64,000 nt of DNA from Sporolactobacillus spathodeae (GTDB lineage: Bacteria > Bacillota > Bacilli > Bacillales > Sporolactobacillaceae): positions 62,001 through 126,000 of the forward strand of contig NZ_JAFBEV010000004.1 of assembly GCF_016908935.1 (NCBI RefSeq), written 5' to 3'. The position numbers and the translations under genes are program-made. Below the pieces are notes generated by a model. The model searched no databases. It was not told the origin of the DNA and saw only the letters and a list, made by a program, of their open reading frames with translations. Below are positions 28,127 to 37,590 of the stretch, in pieces. The first letter of the stretch is position 1; each line of letters begins with the position of its first letter.

Positions 28127-29068
28127 TTAGAAATATTTCTTTTTCCAGAAAAATAAAGTTGTGATCCCAGCAAGTCCGAGCGCAATACTGATTGGAATTA
28201 AGAAGGCGTGTGGCGCGTGCTGCCAAGGAATGGAATCGGTATTCATCCCCCAAAAACTCGCGACCATCGTTGGAATCGATAGTACAATTGTCACCGTGGT
28301 CAGGAATTTCATCACAACGTTCACGTTATTCGAGATCACTGAGGCATAGGCATCCATCATGCCGCTCAAAATATTACTGTGCACTTCCGACATCTCAATC
28401 GCCTGCTTGATTTCAATGATTACATCTTCGAGCAGCTCCTGATCATCTTCGTACATCCGCAAAAAACGTTGTTTCGTCATTTTCTCCATGACAATATTAT
28501 TCGATTTAAGCGAAGTGGTGAAATAAACAAGCGTTTTTTCCAGACTTAATAGATTGAACAGTTCTTTATTCCGCATCGATTCATGCAGCTCGCGTTCAAT
28601 CATTGACGTACGCCGATCGATCGTTTTCAAGTATTTGAGATAATAGCGGGAAATCGCATAAAGAATTTGCAAAGTAAAACGGGTTTTCTTATATGTAAAG
28701 AAGTTCTTCACCCGATTGTTGACGAAATCATCGATAATTGGATTGCTTTGTAGGCAAACCGTTAAAAAATAATAAGGCGTGACAATAATACCAAGCGGAA
28801 TCGTATCATACGGCGCGGAATCCGATTCATCCTGTACAAGGACCGGGAAGTCGACGATGATCAGAACACTATCGTCTTCCTTTTCGATACGCGATCGCTC
28901 GTCATCGTCCAGTGAATCGCGGATATAATCCGGCGGAATATCCGTGCCTGCAACAATCTTTTGAATCTCTGCTTCTGAAGGCCGCGTTAAATTAATCCAG
29001 CAGCCTTTAGCCAGCTCGTTCTTTTTAATCAGTTTATCATGTTCATCGGTCAGATAAATATCAATCAT
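28127..29068 (-). CDS. corA: CorA-family magnesium/divalent cation transporter
   Basis: The 313-residue protein has a large cytoplasmic N-terminal domain with long helices, then two C-terminal transmembrane helices. The signature GMN motif (ASFWGMNTDSIP) sits between them, and the protein ends in a basic tail FFWKKKYF. CorA proteins form pentameric Mg2+ channels. The ATG at 29068 follows GAGGAGGTGGGCCAG. That ribosome site lies in a hairpin, and a short reading frame precedes the gene; both suggest leader control. Confidence 0.92.
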   Translation of the reverse strand: MIDIYLTDEHDKLIKKNELAKGCWINLTRPSEAEIQKIVAGTDIPPDYIRDSLDDDERSRIEKEDDSVLIIVDFPVLVQDESDSAPYDTIPLGIIVTPYYFLTVCLQSNPIIDDFVNNRVKNFFTYKKTRFTLQILYAISRYYLKYLKTIDRRTSMIERELHESMRNKELFNLLSLEKTLVYFTTSLKSNNIVMEKMTKQRFLRMYEDDQELLEDVIIEIKQAIEMSEVHSNILSGMMDAYASVISNNVNVVMKFLTTVTIVLSIPTMVASFWGMNTDSIPWQHAPHAFLIPISIALGLAGITTLFFWKKKYF

Positions 29069-29076
29069 CTGGCCCA

Positions 29077-29096
29077 CCTCCTCATTTTTGAGGAAG
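29077..29096 (-). promoter_or_regulatory. Hairpin covering the corA ribosome-binding site
   Basis: On the minus strand CTTCCTC-AAAAAT-GAGGAGG forms a 7-bp stem. Its 3' arm is the corA Shine-Dalgarno sequence. It follows the stop codon of the short leader frame by a few bases. Confidence 0.6.
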
Positions 29097-29102
29097 CTTA
29101 AG

Positions 29103-29219
29103 TCACAATGCCATGCAGATGCCCGATCGTCCATGAGCACGATATTCAGGCATTATGAATGCTTCCTGTTTCGTCGGCCCAGGATCGGGTTGCTGATGGG
29201 GCGAACTATCGGAACTCAT
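29103..29219 (-). CDS. Short proline-rich leader ORF before corA (38 aa)
   Basis: This small frame starts MSSDSSPHQQPDPGPTKQE and ends CMAL, with stop at 29103-29105. AGAAGGAG lies 11 nt before the ATG. It has prolines at positions 7, 11, 13, 15 and 25. It ends 35 nt before corA, between the predicted promoter and the hairpin over the corA ribosome site. No family is recognised. Proline-rich leader peptides control Mg2+ transporter genes in enterobacteria (mgtL, corL), so a regulatory role is possible but is inference. Confidence 0.45.
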   Translation of the reverse strand: MSSDSSPHQQPDPGPTKQEAFIMPEYRAHGRSGICMAL

Positions 29220-29301
29220 TGAGCGATCATCTCCTTCTGCGCGGCGGCATGTCATTCATCACATACGGCTGATCAGATCCGCTAATCAGTCGCCAAGATC
29301 T

Positions 29302-29330
29302 ATGATACATGGACAACGCAGATAAAACAA
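29302..29330 (-). promoter_or_regulatory. Promoter of the leader ORF and corA
   Basis: On the minus strand TTGTTT (29325-29330) and TATCAT (29302-29307) are 17 bp apart, giving a leader of about 225 nt before corA. Confidence 0.55.
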
Positions 29331-29426
29331 TTGTTAATGAAGAATCGTATTGCCGCGTTTCTTGCCTATTTTTGTTAAAAAGTATTATGAGATAGTGCAT
29401 TGTCTAACTGTCAAAAAAAAAGATTC

Positions 29427-29455
29427 TTGCATTTTGTTCGACTATCACTTAGAAT
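29427..29455 (+). promoter_or_regulatory. Promoter of tRNA-Arg
   Basis: TTGCAT (29427-29432) and TAGAAT (29450-29455) are 17 bp apart and end 25 bp before the tRNA. Confidence 0.6.
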
Positions 29456-29480
29456 ATAACAATGTCAGTGATTAATTCAT

Positions 29481-29553
29481 GCGCTCGTAGCTCAGTGGAT
29501 AGAGCAATGGTTTCCGGTACCATGTGTCGGGGGTTCGACTCCCTTCGAGCGCA
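29481..29553 (+). tRNA. tRNA-Arg (anticodon CCG)
   Basis: The 73-nt cloverleaf has an acceptor stem GCGCTCG/CGAGCGC with discriminator A, a D-arm GCTC...GAGC, an anticodon stem ATGGT/ACCAT with loop TTCCGGT (anticodon CCG, reading CGG), and a T-arm GGGGGTTCGACTCCC. CCA is not encoded. It stands alone with its own promoter and terminator. Confidence 0.95.
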
Positions 29554-29566
29554 TAAACAGAAGCAG

Positions 29567-29599
29567 AAAGAGCCAGCATAAAAGCTGGCTCTTTTTTTA
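29567..29599 (+). terminator. Terminator after tRNA-Arg
   Basis: AGAGCCAGC-ATAAAA-GCTGGCTCT followed by seven T on the plus strand. Confidence 0.92.
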
Positions 29600-29753
29600 T
29601 ACATTGTAAGACTCAGCCTACGTCCAAGGGACTTGGCAAAACCAAATTTCTCCAATAGAGCACGCAGCGCGAGCGCGCGGCACTGGCGAAACGAGCAACA
29701 GACGAAAGAGCGCAACCTGCTATAAAAAGTCTTTTTAATACGAAGCAATATAA

Positions 29754-29783
29754 TTTGACCTATACTGACCTTTAATGTATGAT
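29754..29783 (+). promoter_or_regulatory. clpP promoter with CtsR operator
   Basis: TTGACC (29755-29760) and TATGAT (29778-29783) are 17 bp apart. Overlapping the -35, the opposite strand reads GGTCAGT-ATA-GGTCAAA (29754-29770). This matches the CtsR direct heptad repeat RGTCAAA-N3-RGTCAAA with two mismatches in one half. It implies heat-shock control of clpP. Confidence 0.75.
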
Positions 29784-29838
29784 TATCTTTGGTTAGAAGG
29801 AAAATACCTAAACACGAGTGATAAAGGAGGTATGTTCA

Positions 29839-30423
29839 ATGCCTTTAATTCCTACAGTCATTGAGCAAACAAACCGCGGCGAGCGGGCTTATGACATCTA
29901 TTCCCGTTTATTGAAAGATCGGATCATCATGCTGGGCACACAAATTGATGACAATGTGGCGAATGCCGTTGTCGCTCAATTACTTTTCCTAGCAGCAGAA
30001 GACTCCGAGAAGGACATTTCGATTTACATTAACAGCCCGGGCGGCTCGATCACCGCTGGCATGGCGATCTACGATACGATGCAGTATATCAAACCGAAAG
30101 TGTCGACGATCTGCATCGGCATGGCTGCTTCCATGGGCAGCTTCCTGCTGACCGCCGGTGAAATTGGCAAACGCTATGCACTGCCGAACAGTGAAATCAT
30201 GATTCACCAGCCACTCGGCGGCATGCAGGGCCAGGCATCCGATATGGAAATTCACGCGAAACGCATTCTTAAAATCCGTGAAAAATTGAACCATATTTAC
30301 GCGGACCGCACCGGCCAGCCTTATGATGTCATTTCACGTGATACCGATCGTGATAACTTCATGTCTGCAGAAGACGCAAAGAAATACGGCTTGATCGATG
30401 AAATTTTGACAAACGCAAAATAA
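29839..30423 (+). CDS. clpP: ATP-dependent Clp protease proteolytic subunit
   Basis: The 194-residue serine peptidase forms the 14-mer degradation chamber used by ClpC and ClpX. The triad is Ser98 (GMAASMG), His123 (MIHQPLGG) and Asp172. The start [10 protein letters not shown] at 29839 follows AAAGGAGG; the frame extends 7 codons upstream without a better site. It is one of the few plus-strand genes, with a CtsR-type promoter and a terminator of its own. Confidence 0.98.
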   Translation: MPLIPTVIEQTNRGERAYDIYSRLLKDRIIMLGTQIDDNVANAVVAQLLFLAAEDSEKDISIYINSPGGSITAGMAIYDTMQYIKPKVSTICIGMAASMGSFLLTAGEIGKRYALPNSEIMIHQPLGGMQGQASDMEIHAKRILKIREKLNHIYADRTGQPYDVISRDTDRDNFMSAEDAKKYGLIDEILTNAK

Positions 30424-30433
30424 AGATAAGACA

Positions 30434-30476
30434 AAGCATCTAGCTGCTATTAGGCAGTCGGATGCTTTTCTTTTTC
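30434..30476 (+). terminator. Terminator after clpP
   Basis: AAAGCATC...GATGCTTT with an inner loop around TAGCTGC, followed by CTTTTTC on the plus strand. Confidence 0.75.
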
Positions 30477-30648
30477 TCTATAGGGGCAACGATTCTTGTA
30501 AAAGTATGGTGCGATTCGTAAACCGCGTCCCTTAGGGAAATTGAGCGAAAAGCGCACTGAACTAACGAAAGACGCGCGCAACGAACACACATTGCACCGA
30601 GGGCCCCAGCCCCATTTCCCTTTTACTACTCTATTTTTTCCCATTCTA

Positions 30649-30688
30649 AAAAAAAGCTCCGTTTTCTTTTTCAGAAAACGGAACTTTT
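30649..30688 (-). terminator. Terminator after crh
   Basis: AAGTTCCGTTTTCT-GAAAA-AGAAAACGGAGCTT followed by a T run on the minus strand, overlapping the crh stop region. Confidence 0.88.
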
Positions 30689-30945
30689 TATTGGTCGTCC
30701 TCAACAAATGTGCCAAGCGTCTCAATGGCCTCGCGTTCATCCGGGCCATCAGCGCGAAGCAGGAACTGATCGCCGCATGCAGGCGCGATGCTCATCACAC
30801 CCATAATACTTTTGACGTTGGCTATTTTGCCATCTTTCTCAAGGGTCAAATGCGCGTGAAAGCGATTGGCTTGCTGAACGAACAACGCCGCAGGTCGCGC
30901 CTGCAGGCCGTTCTTCAGCCGAATCGTAATTTTTTTCTGTAGCAT
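30688..30945 (-). CDS. crh: Catabolite repression HPr-like protein Crh
   Basis: The 85-residue HPr fold has glutamine at position 15 (NGLQARPAA) in place of the phosphorylated His15 of HPr, and keeps Ser46 in NVKSIMGV. It therefore cannot act in sugar transport, but HprK can phosphorylate it on Ser46 so that it serves as a CcpA co-regulator. hprK is also in this window. It is the last gene of rapZ-glmR-whiA-crh, as in Bacillus. Confidence 0.95.
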   Translation of the reverse strand: MLQKKITIRLKNGLQARPAALFVQQANRFHAHLTLEKDGKIANVKSIMGVMSIAPACGDQFLLRADGPDEREAIETLGTFVEDDQ

Positions 30946-31011
30946 TCAATCTGCCTCCTTTCCGAATCAGCCATGTATTCGGTTACATAATTGAGTGAGC
31001 AATAAATCGGG

Positions 31012-31941
31012 TTACTGCTCTTGGCGTATACGGTTTGCAATCTGATCAATTTTTCGAAAGCGGTGATTAATTCCAGACTTACTGATCGGTTCGCTCGCCA
31101 TTTCACCTAGTTCCTTCAGCGTGATATCCGGATTCTTAAGACGCAACTCCGCGATTTCGCGCAATTTCGTAGGCAATTCTTCAAGACCTATCGACTTCTG
31201 AATCAGACGGATATTTTCCATCTGGTGCATCGCTGCGCTGACCGTTTTATTGAGATTCGCCGTTTCACAATTCACAAGCCGGTTTACTGAATTGCGCATG
31301 TCTTTAACAATACGGATATCCTCAAAATAGAAGAGCGCTTTGTTGGCACCGATAATGCTCAAAAAATCGGTGATCTTTTCGCCTTCCTTCATGTAAATGA
31401 TATATCCATTCTTGCGCGGCAGCACCTTTACATTCAAATCAAAGGTATTCATCAGTTTAGCCAAAGAATACGTATGATCTTCATAATTCGAAAAAATTTC
31501 TAAATGATACGATGACTCGGGATGATTCAGCGACCCGCCGGCCAGAAATGCCCCGCGTAAATAAGAGCGGCGGCAGCAATCTTTCGCAACAAGTTCCGCG
31601 GCAATCTCCCGGGTAAATTGCCCTTCATCGCTGATAATCATCAAATCGCGCAGAAACGCGCGCGCGCTTTCTTTGAGCCGGACGATATAAACATTATTTT
31701 TTTTCAAGCGCATTTTTCGGCGCACGAGTATCTCGATCGGGTATTGATAGACCTGCTTAATCAGCCGATAGATACGCCGCGAAATCGCCGCGTTTTCAGT
31801 CGCGATATCCAGTTCGATCCGCTTATTGCGAATTGAAATAAAGCCGTTCATTCGCGTCAAGGCAGCAAGCTCCGCGCGCGCGCAGCACGTATCTACTTGA
31901 AGCAAGGTTAATTCTCTTTTCGTATCAGCAGCAAAACTCAT
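31012..31941 (-). CDS. whiA: DNA-binding protein WhiA
   Basis: The 309-residue protein joins an N-terminal LAGLIDADG-homing-endonuclease-like domain (about residues 10-190; [18 protein letters not shown]) to a C-terminal WhiA helix-turn-helix ([24 protein letters not shown]). In Firmicutes it influences cell division and chromosome segregation. The ATG at 31941 follows AGGAGG; the frame has six more codons upstream. It lies between glmR and crh. Confidence 0.95.
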   Translation of the reverse strand: MSFAADTKRELTLLQVDTCCARAELAALTRMNGFISIRNKRIELDIATENAAISRRIYRLIKQVYQYPIEILVRRKMRLKKNNVYIVRLKESARAFLRDLMIISDEGQFTREIAAELVAKDCCRRSYLRGAFLAGGSLNHPESSYHLEIFSNYEDHTYSLAKLMNTFDLNVKVLPRKNGYIIYMKEGEKITDFLSIIGANKALFYFEDIRIVKDMRNSVNRLVNCETANLNKTVSAAMHQMENIRLIQKSIGLEELPTKLREIAELRLKNPDITLKELGEMASEPISKSGINHRFRKIDQIANRIRQEQ

Positions 31942-31971
31942 CTGCGGCTTCCTCCTCACAAACTCAGGGGT

Positions 31972-32967
31972 TTAGACAGGGAAAGGGGGATCAGGTTCAA
32001 CAATTGCCGGTTCGGAAATCGGTAAAAGGGTCATCAGCAACCGGGCGATCGCTGCTTCATTGTGACGGATAACCCCACCAGCCATCCGTACGAGCGGCGC
32101 GCTAATCACCTGAATACCGGCGCTTTCCATGATTTCACGATCGACCGAAACAGGCTCCGCTGCCTCATCAGCGTATCGTTTCAAAACGGTCGGCGCGATC
32201 GGCTGATTATTGGCAATGATCGCATCAATGAACAGATTTGGGACATGATGCCGGATCGCTGCAATGTGATCAGAAGCCGTATACCCATCTGTTTCCCCTT
32301 TTTGCGTCATGACGTTACAGACATAAACCTTTTTCGCCTTCGACTGAATGATTTCTTCGGCCAGCTCAGGGACAAGCAGATTCGGAATCACGCTTGTATA
32401 TAAACTTCCCGGTCCGAGCGTAATCAAATCCGCCTCGCGAATCGCGCGAATGCTTTCCGGAAGCGGCTTAATCTGTTGCGGTTTCAAGAAAACATGTTCA
32501 ATTTTCTTATTCGCTTTCGGAATCCGCGACTCGCCTTCAACAATTGATCCGTCGCTCATCACCGCGCCCAGCACAATACTTTGATCGGCCGCCGGAAGCA
32601 CTTGCCCATGAACATTGAGGATACGGCTCAATTCGCGAACACCTTTAACAAAGTCGCCAGTAATTGAAGTCAGTGCGGCAATCAGCAAATTCCCGAGTGA
32701 ATGACCGTTCAACCCTGCATCGGTTTTAAAACGATGCTGCAGCAATTGTTCAAACATCGGTTCAACATCTGACAAAGAGACCAGCACATTGCGAATATCG
32801 CCTGGCGGCGGGATCTGCAATTCGCTACGCAGCTTACCGCTGCTTCCCCCGTCATCGGCGACTGTGACGATCGCCGTAATCGCGACGTCATATTTTTTTA
32901 AGCCGCGAAGAACGGCGGGCAGGCCAGTTCCCCCACCGATGGCAACTACCTTTCTTCGTGTATTCAT
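31972..32967 (-). CDS. glmR: Gluconeogenesis/cell-wall factor GlmR (YvcK)
   Basis: The 331-residue protein of the YvcK/CofD-like family has the N-terminal VVAIGGGTGLPAVLRGLKKYD and the conserved VADDGGSSGKLR and RNVLVSLSD motifs. It binds UDP-N-acetylglucosamine and helps direct carbon into peptidoglycan precursors on non-glycolytic substrates. It is 6 bp downstream of rapZ and 30 bp upstream of whiA, an arrangement conserved across Firmicutes. Confidence 0.95.
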   Translation of the reverse strand: MNTRRKVVAIGGGTGLPAVLRGLKKYDVAITAIVTVADDGGSSGKLRSELQIPPPGDIRNVLVSLSDVEPMFEQLLQHRFKTDAGLNGHSLGNLLIAALTSITGDFVKGVRELSRILNVHGQVLPAADQSIVLGAVMSDGSIVEGESRIPKANKKIEHVFLKPQQIKPLPESIRAIREADLITLGPGSLYTSVIPNLLVPELAEEIIQSKAKKVYVCNVMTQKGETDGYTASDHIAAIRHHVPNLFIDAIIANNQPIAPTVLKRYADEAAEPVSVDREIMESAGIQVISAPLVRMAGGVIRHNEAAIARLLMTLLPISEPAIVEPDPPFPV

Positions 32968-32973
32968 CGCTGT

Positions 32974-33840
32974 TTAATTTCCTCTCTTCATGTCCCTATG
33001 TGAAATACTTGTCGGATAATCCGCAGACAGCTTTTTGCCAATCCATTCGGCCAAAGCGACAGAACGGTGCATCCCGCCTGTGCAGCCAATCGCGATCACA
33101 AGCTGTCCTTTGCCTTCACGCTTATATTGCGGCAGCATGAAGCGCAGCAAATCCATCAATTTTTTCAAAAATTGTTGGGTTTCGCTCCATTTCAGCACAT
33201 ATTCGGAAATGTCCGCATCCAGCCCCGTCCGATCGCGCATATGCTTAATATAATAGGGATTTGGCAGAAAGCGCACATCAAAAACAAGGTCGGCGTCAAT
33301 CGGCAGACCATGCTTGAATCCGAAAGAAAGCAGATTAACTCGGAAGGTCTCCGCCTCTTTGCCGAAATGGCGGATAATTTGGTCACGTAGTTCACGGGCG
33401 CTCATATCGGATGTATCGATATAGTACTGCGCCAGTCCTCTGACCTCTTCCAATTTTTTCCGTTCAAGCTGTATGCCCTCAATCGGTCGCCCTTGCTGCG
33501 CCAACGGATGGGAGCGCCGTGTCTCCTTATAGCGCTGAACAAGCACGTTATCCTTCGCATCAAGGAACAGTATTTTCGGCCGGAATCGTTCGGATTTGCT
33601 GAACGCGTCAAGCGAAATGAACAGCGAGTCGAAGAATTCGCCGCCACGCAAATCCATGACGAGGGCCAGTTTGTGGAATTTATTCGAATCGGCATCTTCA
33701 ATTAAATCGATAAATTTCGGCAGCAGTGTCGGCGGAAGATTATCAATGCAGAAATAACCTAAGTCTTCAAAGATGCGTGTTGCCACGGTTTTTCCGGCAC
33801 CCGACATCCCTGTAATAATCACCAGATCAATATCTTTCAT
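32974..33840 (-). CDS. rapZ: RNase adapter / nucleotide-binding protein RapZ (YvcJ)
   Basis: The 288-residue P-loop protein has a Walker A motif GMSGAGKT near the N terminus and the C-terminal [20 protein letters not shown] motif typical of the family. In Bacillus YvcJ hydrolyses GTP and affects competence; in E. coli RapZ controls GlmS synthesis. It opens the rapZ-glmR-whiA-crh operon. The Nudix gene yvcI found upstream in B. subtilis is not present. Confidence 0.94.
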   Translation of the reverse strand: MKDIDLVIITGMSGAGKTVATRIFEDLGYFCIDNLPPTLLPKFIDLIEDADSNKFHKLALVMDLRGGEFFDSLFISLDAFSKSERFRPKILFLDAKDNVLVQRYKETRRSHPLAQQGRPIEGIQLERKKLEEVRGLAQYYIDTSDMSARELRDQIIRHFGKEAETFRVNLLSFGFKHGLPIDADLVFDVRFLPNPYYIKHMRDRTGLDADISEYVLKWSETQQFLKKLMDLLRFMLPQYKREGKGQLVIAIGCTGGMHRSVALAEWIGKKLSADYPTSISHRDMKRGN

Positions 33841-34167
33841 GATTCATCCGCCCCGTCACCAGTTAGATTTAATAGTATATGCCGCCCCTCCGGCGAACGT
33901 TGACACCGAGCGGCGGTACAAACCTCTTTTGCTCTAGTATACTCGAAATCGTGCCAAGCTGAAAGGTACGGCGGGTTCATACACCCTGGTTTGAAAAAGC
34001 CTTGCCATGCGTGCCCGCGTTCAGTCTGAGTCAATTAAAATCGCGCTGCTTCAAGCTTAATAAAAGGCTAGCTAAGTCGATTGGTGGCAATAATTACGCT
34101 TTTGTCGTGTGCTTTCTTTAGGCGGTGAAACACGCGCTTCTGGCGATTAGCAGTAAGATGGTAAGAT
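33841..34167. other. Gap upstream of rapZ
   Basis: No gene is supported. A TATACT hexamer on the minus strand near 33935-33940 could be the rapZ -10, without a convincing -35. One open frame (33837-34034, minus) has no recognisable product. Confidence 0.4.
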
Positions 34168-34317
34168 AAACTTGGCTACGCCAAGTCTTTTTATGCAACT
34201 CGCTTGCCGCGAGCGCACCGCGAGCCTCCGCGAACAGGCAAAAATCTGCGAGGCCCGTCTGGCACGCTGTTCCCGCAAGGCGCCAGAGCGCCTTCGCTCC
34301 ATTTTTTGTGCAAAATC
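34168..34317 (-). repeat. Interspersed palindromic element, copy 7
   Basis: It has the 5' hairpin ACTTGGC-TAC-GCCAAGT, the stem pair GCGCACC/GGCACGC and the second hairpin AAGGCGC-CAGA-GCGCCTT, and ends CTCCATTTTTTGTGCAAAAT. It lies between trxB and rapZ, where B. subtilis has yvcI. Confidence 0.9.
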
Positions 34318-34365
34318 TAAAAAAAAAACAGCGCGCTCAGACGCACCGTTCAATAGCTTTTCTAT

Positions 34366-34410
34366 AAAAAAGGGGGGTCAATTCATAATCTGATCATACC
34401 CTTTTTTTAT
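34366..34410 (-). terminator. Probable terminator after trxB
   Basis: An inverted repeat AAAAAAGGG...CCCTTTTTTT with inner TCA...TGA pairing could stop transcription on either strand; it lies about 75 bp after the trxB stop codon. Confidence 0.5.
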
Positions 34411-34482
34411 TGCATTATAATTACAACGAGATTAAAGCGATATAAAGTTCATGCGAACTGCAGCAAAGGGCGCTGAATTCAC

Positions 34483-35439
<957 letters not shown>

Positions 35440-35582
35440 TTAAACATCCCTGTCCTTCCGGAAAAAGTTAGCGATCTCGATAATTTCTATCCGCTAGGTT
35501 ATCCATTCTTCTGATAGTTCTATGCTAATGAATTAAAAAAACAAAGTCCAGAATCTTGCCTGCACGCTGTTCTTTGCGATAT

Positions 35583-37094
35583 TTACTCAAATTCTGCTTC
35601 TGTCTGTTGCTGTTCGAGCGCATCCATTAGTTCATGCACGTGTTTGCGAATGCGATAAACCGAGGTTCCCGTTGCTTCAGCAACACTTTTCTGTGCGCAA
35701 TGCTGCCCGTATTCTTTCTCCCAAAGATATACCAGAGTCGCCGCCCAACCCGCACAGTCGGTCTGACGATCGCGAATCAGCAGTGAGTCAATAATATACC
35801 AAAAATTGTAGACTTCCGGTCGTTTCAATACTTCTTTCTGACTGCCAAAATATTTTTCAACGTAGCGAACAATCTCAAGACCATTATCCGGACTGCCGGA
35901 TTGCTTTTCAGCAAGTAATCGTCCAGCAACCGTTCGCACCATTGGGCAGCTTCCTTTTATCTGCAGCTGATCGAGTTGCTCCCAACTGCCCTGACCGGAA
36001 AGATAAAAAAGTGAGAAAAGCTGATACGCGCGATTATTCTCGCTCAATTCATTCGCAATCAGGTCGCTGATCATGAAATTTTCTGCGGCATCTTTTTCAT
36101 AGAGCATATCCTGAATCTTGCCGTATTTGAACGGATGATACGGCTTATTGCTAAAATAGTCGACCTGTGCCCATTTTCTCCGCGCGCCCTGTTCATCGCC
36201 GAGATGAAAAGCGGCAAGGGCCTGCCAGAAGCGAAAGACCTGATCGGGATGTGCGCCACGCTGCTCCGCTTGATTCAACCAATATGCAGCTTTCTCGTCA
36301 TTGCCGATGTATAGATAAGTTGAGCCGAGTTTCCCGCAATGATCCGGATTCATTGGATAGAGCCGATCCAGTCGGTCGGTCACCTGGCGCAGCGCATCGT
36401 TTTGCTGCATTTGTTCAAAATAAGTGGCCAGATTGCAAAGTGTATGAATATTCCCTGGATCCCGCGCCAATACTTTTTCCGCCGTCTCGAGCGCGTCATT
36501 GGTGCGTCCAAGTGAAAAATAAGCAAGTGTCAAATTGTTCTGCGCCGCGAGGAAATCCGGCTCATCTTCTGTCACACGCGTGAACAGGCGGACGGCTTCA
36601 TCAAAACGGCCATGTTCCAAAGCGAGCCGCCCTTTCTCATGAAGGCGCACATATTTAGATTCATCAAGATCGATGAACTCATCCGTTTCTTCTGTCAGCA
36701 TCTCAAAGAGCTCACTGGCTTCATCTGCGAACGCGCCATTTGGCTCCAGCGTCAGATAACGCTGCACGGCTTCCAGAGCAGCCTCGAATTCGCCCAAATA
36801 GGCATAATTATTTGCCATGAAAAAATAGCATTCCGTCATTCCCGAATCAATCTTGTAAACCACCTTTTTAAGCAACTGTATCGATGATTCATAATACTCA
36901 AGTTCGGAGAAAATCGCGGCTTGCTGGCAAAGATACTCGACGTCATTCGGTTTGAGCTTCAGCGCGCGATCAAGATATTTGCTCGCACGTTCCAAATCGC
37001 CTCTCTGATACCAGTTCATTCCTTTTTGGTAAAAAAATTCCGCCGTGGGACGAAACGGAATGACTCGCCTCTCTTTATGCTTGATGTCATTCAT
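35583..37094 (-). CDS. Tetratricopeptide-repeat protein (YvcD-like)
   Basis: The 503-residue soluble protein is mostly TPR helices: repeats are clear at about residues 18-55 (FFYQKGMNWYQRGDLERASKYLDRALKLKP), 90-125 and 150-240. A C-terminal region of about 150 residues has no recognisable motif apart from an HTH-like stretch (SVAEATGTSVYRIRKHVHELMDAL). It sits directly upstream of trxB, as yvcD does in B. subtilis. Such proteins usually bind partner proteins; no function is known here. Confidence 0.82.
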   Translation of the reverse strand: MNDIKHKERRVIPFRPTAEFFYQKGMNWYQRGDLERASKYLDRALKLKPNDVEYLCQQAAIFSELEYYESSIQLLKKVVYKIDSGMTECYFFMANNYAYLGEFEAALEAVQRYLTLEPNGAFADEASELFEMLTEETDEFIDLDESKYVRLHEKGRLALEHGRFDEAVRLFTRVTEDEPDFLAAQNNLTLAYFSLGRTNDALETAEKVLARDPGNIHTLCNLATYFEQMQQNDALRQVTDRLDRLYPMNPDHCGKLGSTYLYIGNDEKAAYWLNQAEQRGAHPDQVFRFWQALAAFHLGDEQGARRKWAQVDYFSNKPYHPFKYGKIQDMLYEKDAAENFMISDLIANELSENNRAYQLFSLFYLSGQGSWEQLDQLQIKGSCPMVRTVAGRLLAEKQSGSPDNGLEIVRYVEKYFGSQKEVLKRPEVYNFWYIIDSLLIRDRQTDCAGWAATLVYLWEKEYGQHCAQKSVAEATGTSVYRIRKHVHELMDALEQQQTEAEFE

Positions 37095-37215
37095 TAAATC
37101 AAAAAACCCCCATCGTTCCTAATTAAATCTTTCTATTATTATACCATAAAATAAGCGACACAAATTGCGCCCAATTGTCTGTACCTGAGTTAAAGTGTCA
37201 TCATGTTGCCTAAGA

Positions 37216-37300
37216 TTAGAAAAAACTAGCTGCGCCGCAACAAACACGCTTTTCCTAAAGGCGCCAGCGCACCTGTGCTATATTTTTCGCCAAAAGTCAT
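37216..37300 (-). repeat. Interspersed palindromic element, copy 8 (3' half, degenerate)
   Basis: Only the right half is recognisable: ACGCTTTTCCTAAAGGCGCCAGCGCACCTGTGC then ATTTTTCGCCAAAAGTC. Confidence 0.5.
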
Positions 37301-37360
37301 ATACATTCCTTTCTCTTGGCTTTGTTAAAATCTGCTGTTGTTTTTTTAGTCGTTTATTAC

Positions 37361-37478
37361 CATCTGTTCGCTTGCCGCGGGCGTACCGCGAGCCTCCTCA
37401 AACAGGCAGAAGTCTGCGAGGCCCGTCTGGTACGCTGTTCCCGCAGGCGTCTCACACATTGCCTTTTCGTCAGAAAAT
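37361..37478 (-). repeat. Interspersed palindromic element, copy 9
   Basis: It carries GCCGCGGGCGTACC...GGTACGC...CCCGCAGG, so the middle stem is a perfect GCGTACC/GGTACGC pair that differs from the other copies on both arms. It lies just beyond the ppaX terminator. Confidence 0.85.
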
Positions 37479-37504
37479 CAACATTAAATTTAAACATAGC
37501 TTTT

Positions 37505-37563
37505 CTCTTAAAAAAAACAGAAGCAAAACCGTTCGGCACGAACGTCTTGTTTCTGCTTTTAAC
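37505..37563 (-). terminator. Terminator after ppaX
   Basis: AAAAGCAGAAACAAGACGTTCG-TG-CCGAACGGTTTTGCTTCTGTTTT on the minus strand (shown here as two arms) with a T run. Confidence 0.82.
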
Positions 37564-37590
37564 TCTATTGAATTAATAAGAACGAGTAAT

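Noticed and set aside
33837-34034. 65-codon minus-strand frame upstream of rapZ
   Set aside because: No ribosome site, overlap with the rapZ start, and no recognisable Nudix motif that would make it a yvcI remnant.
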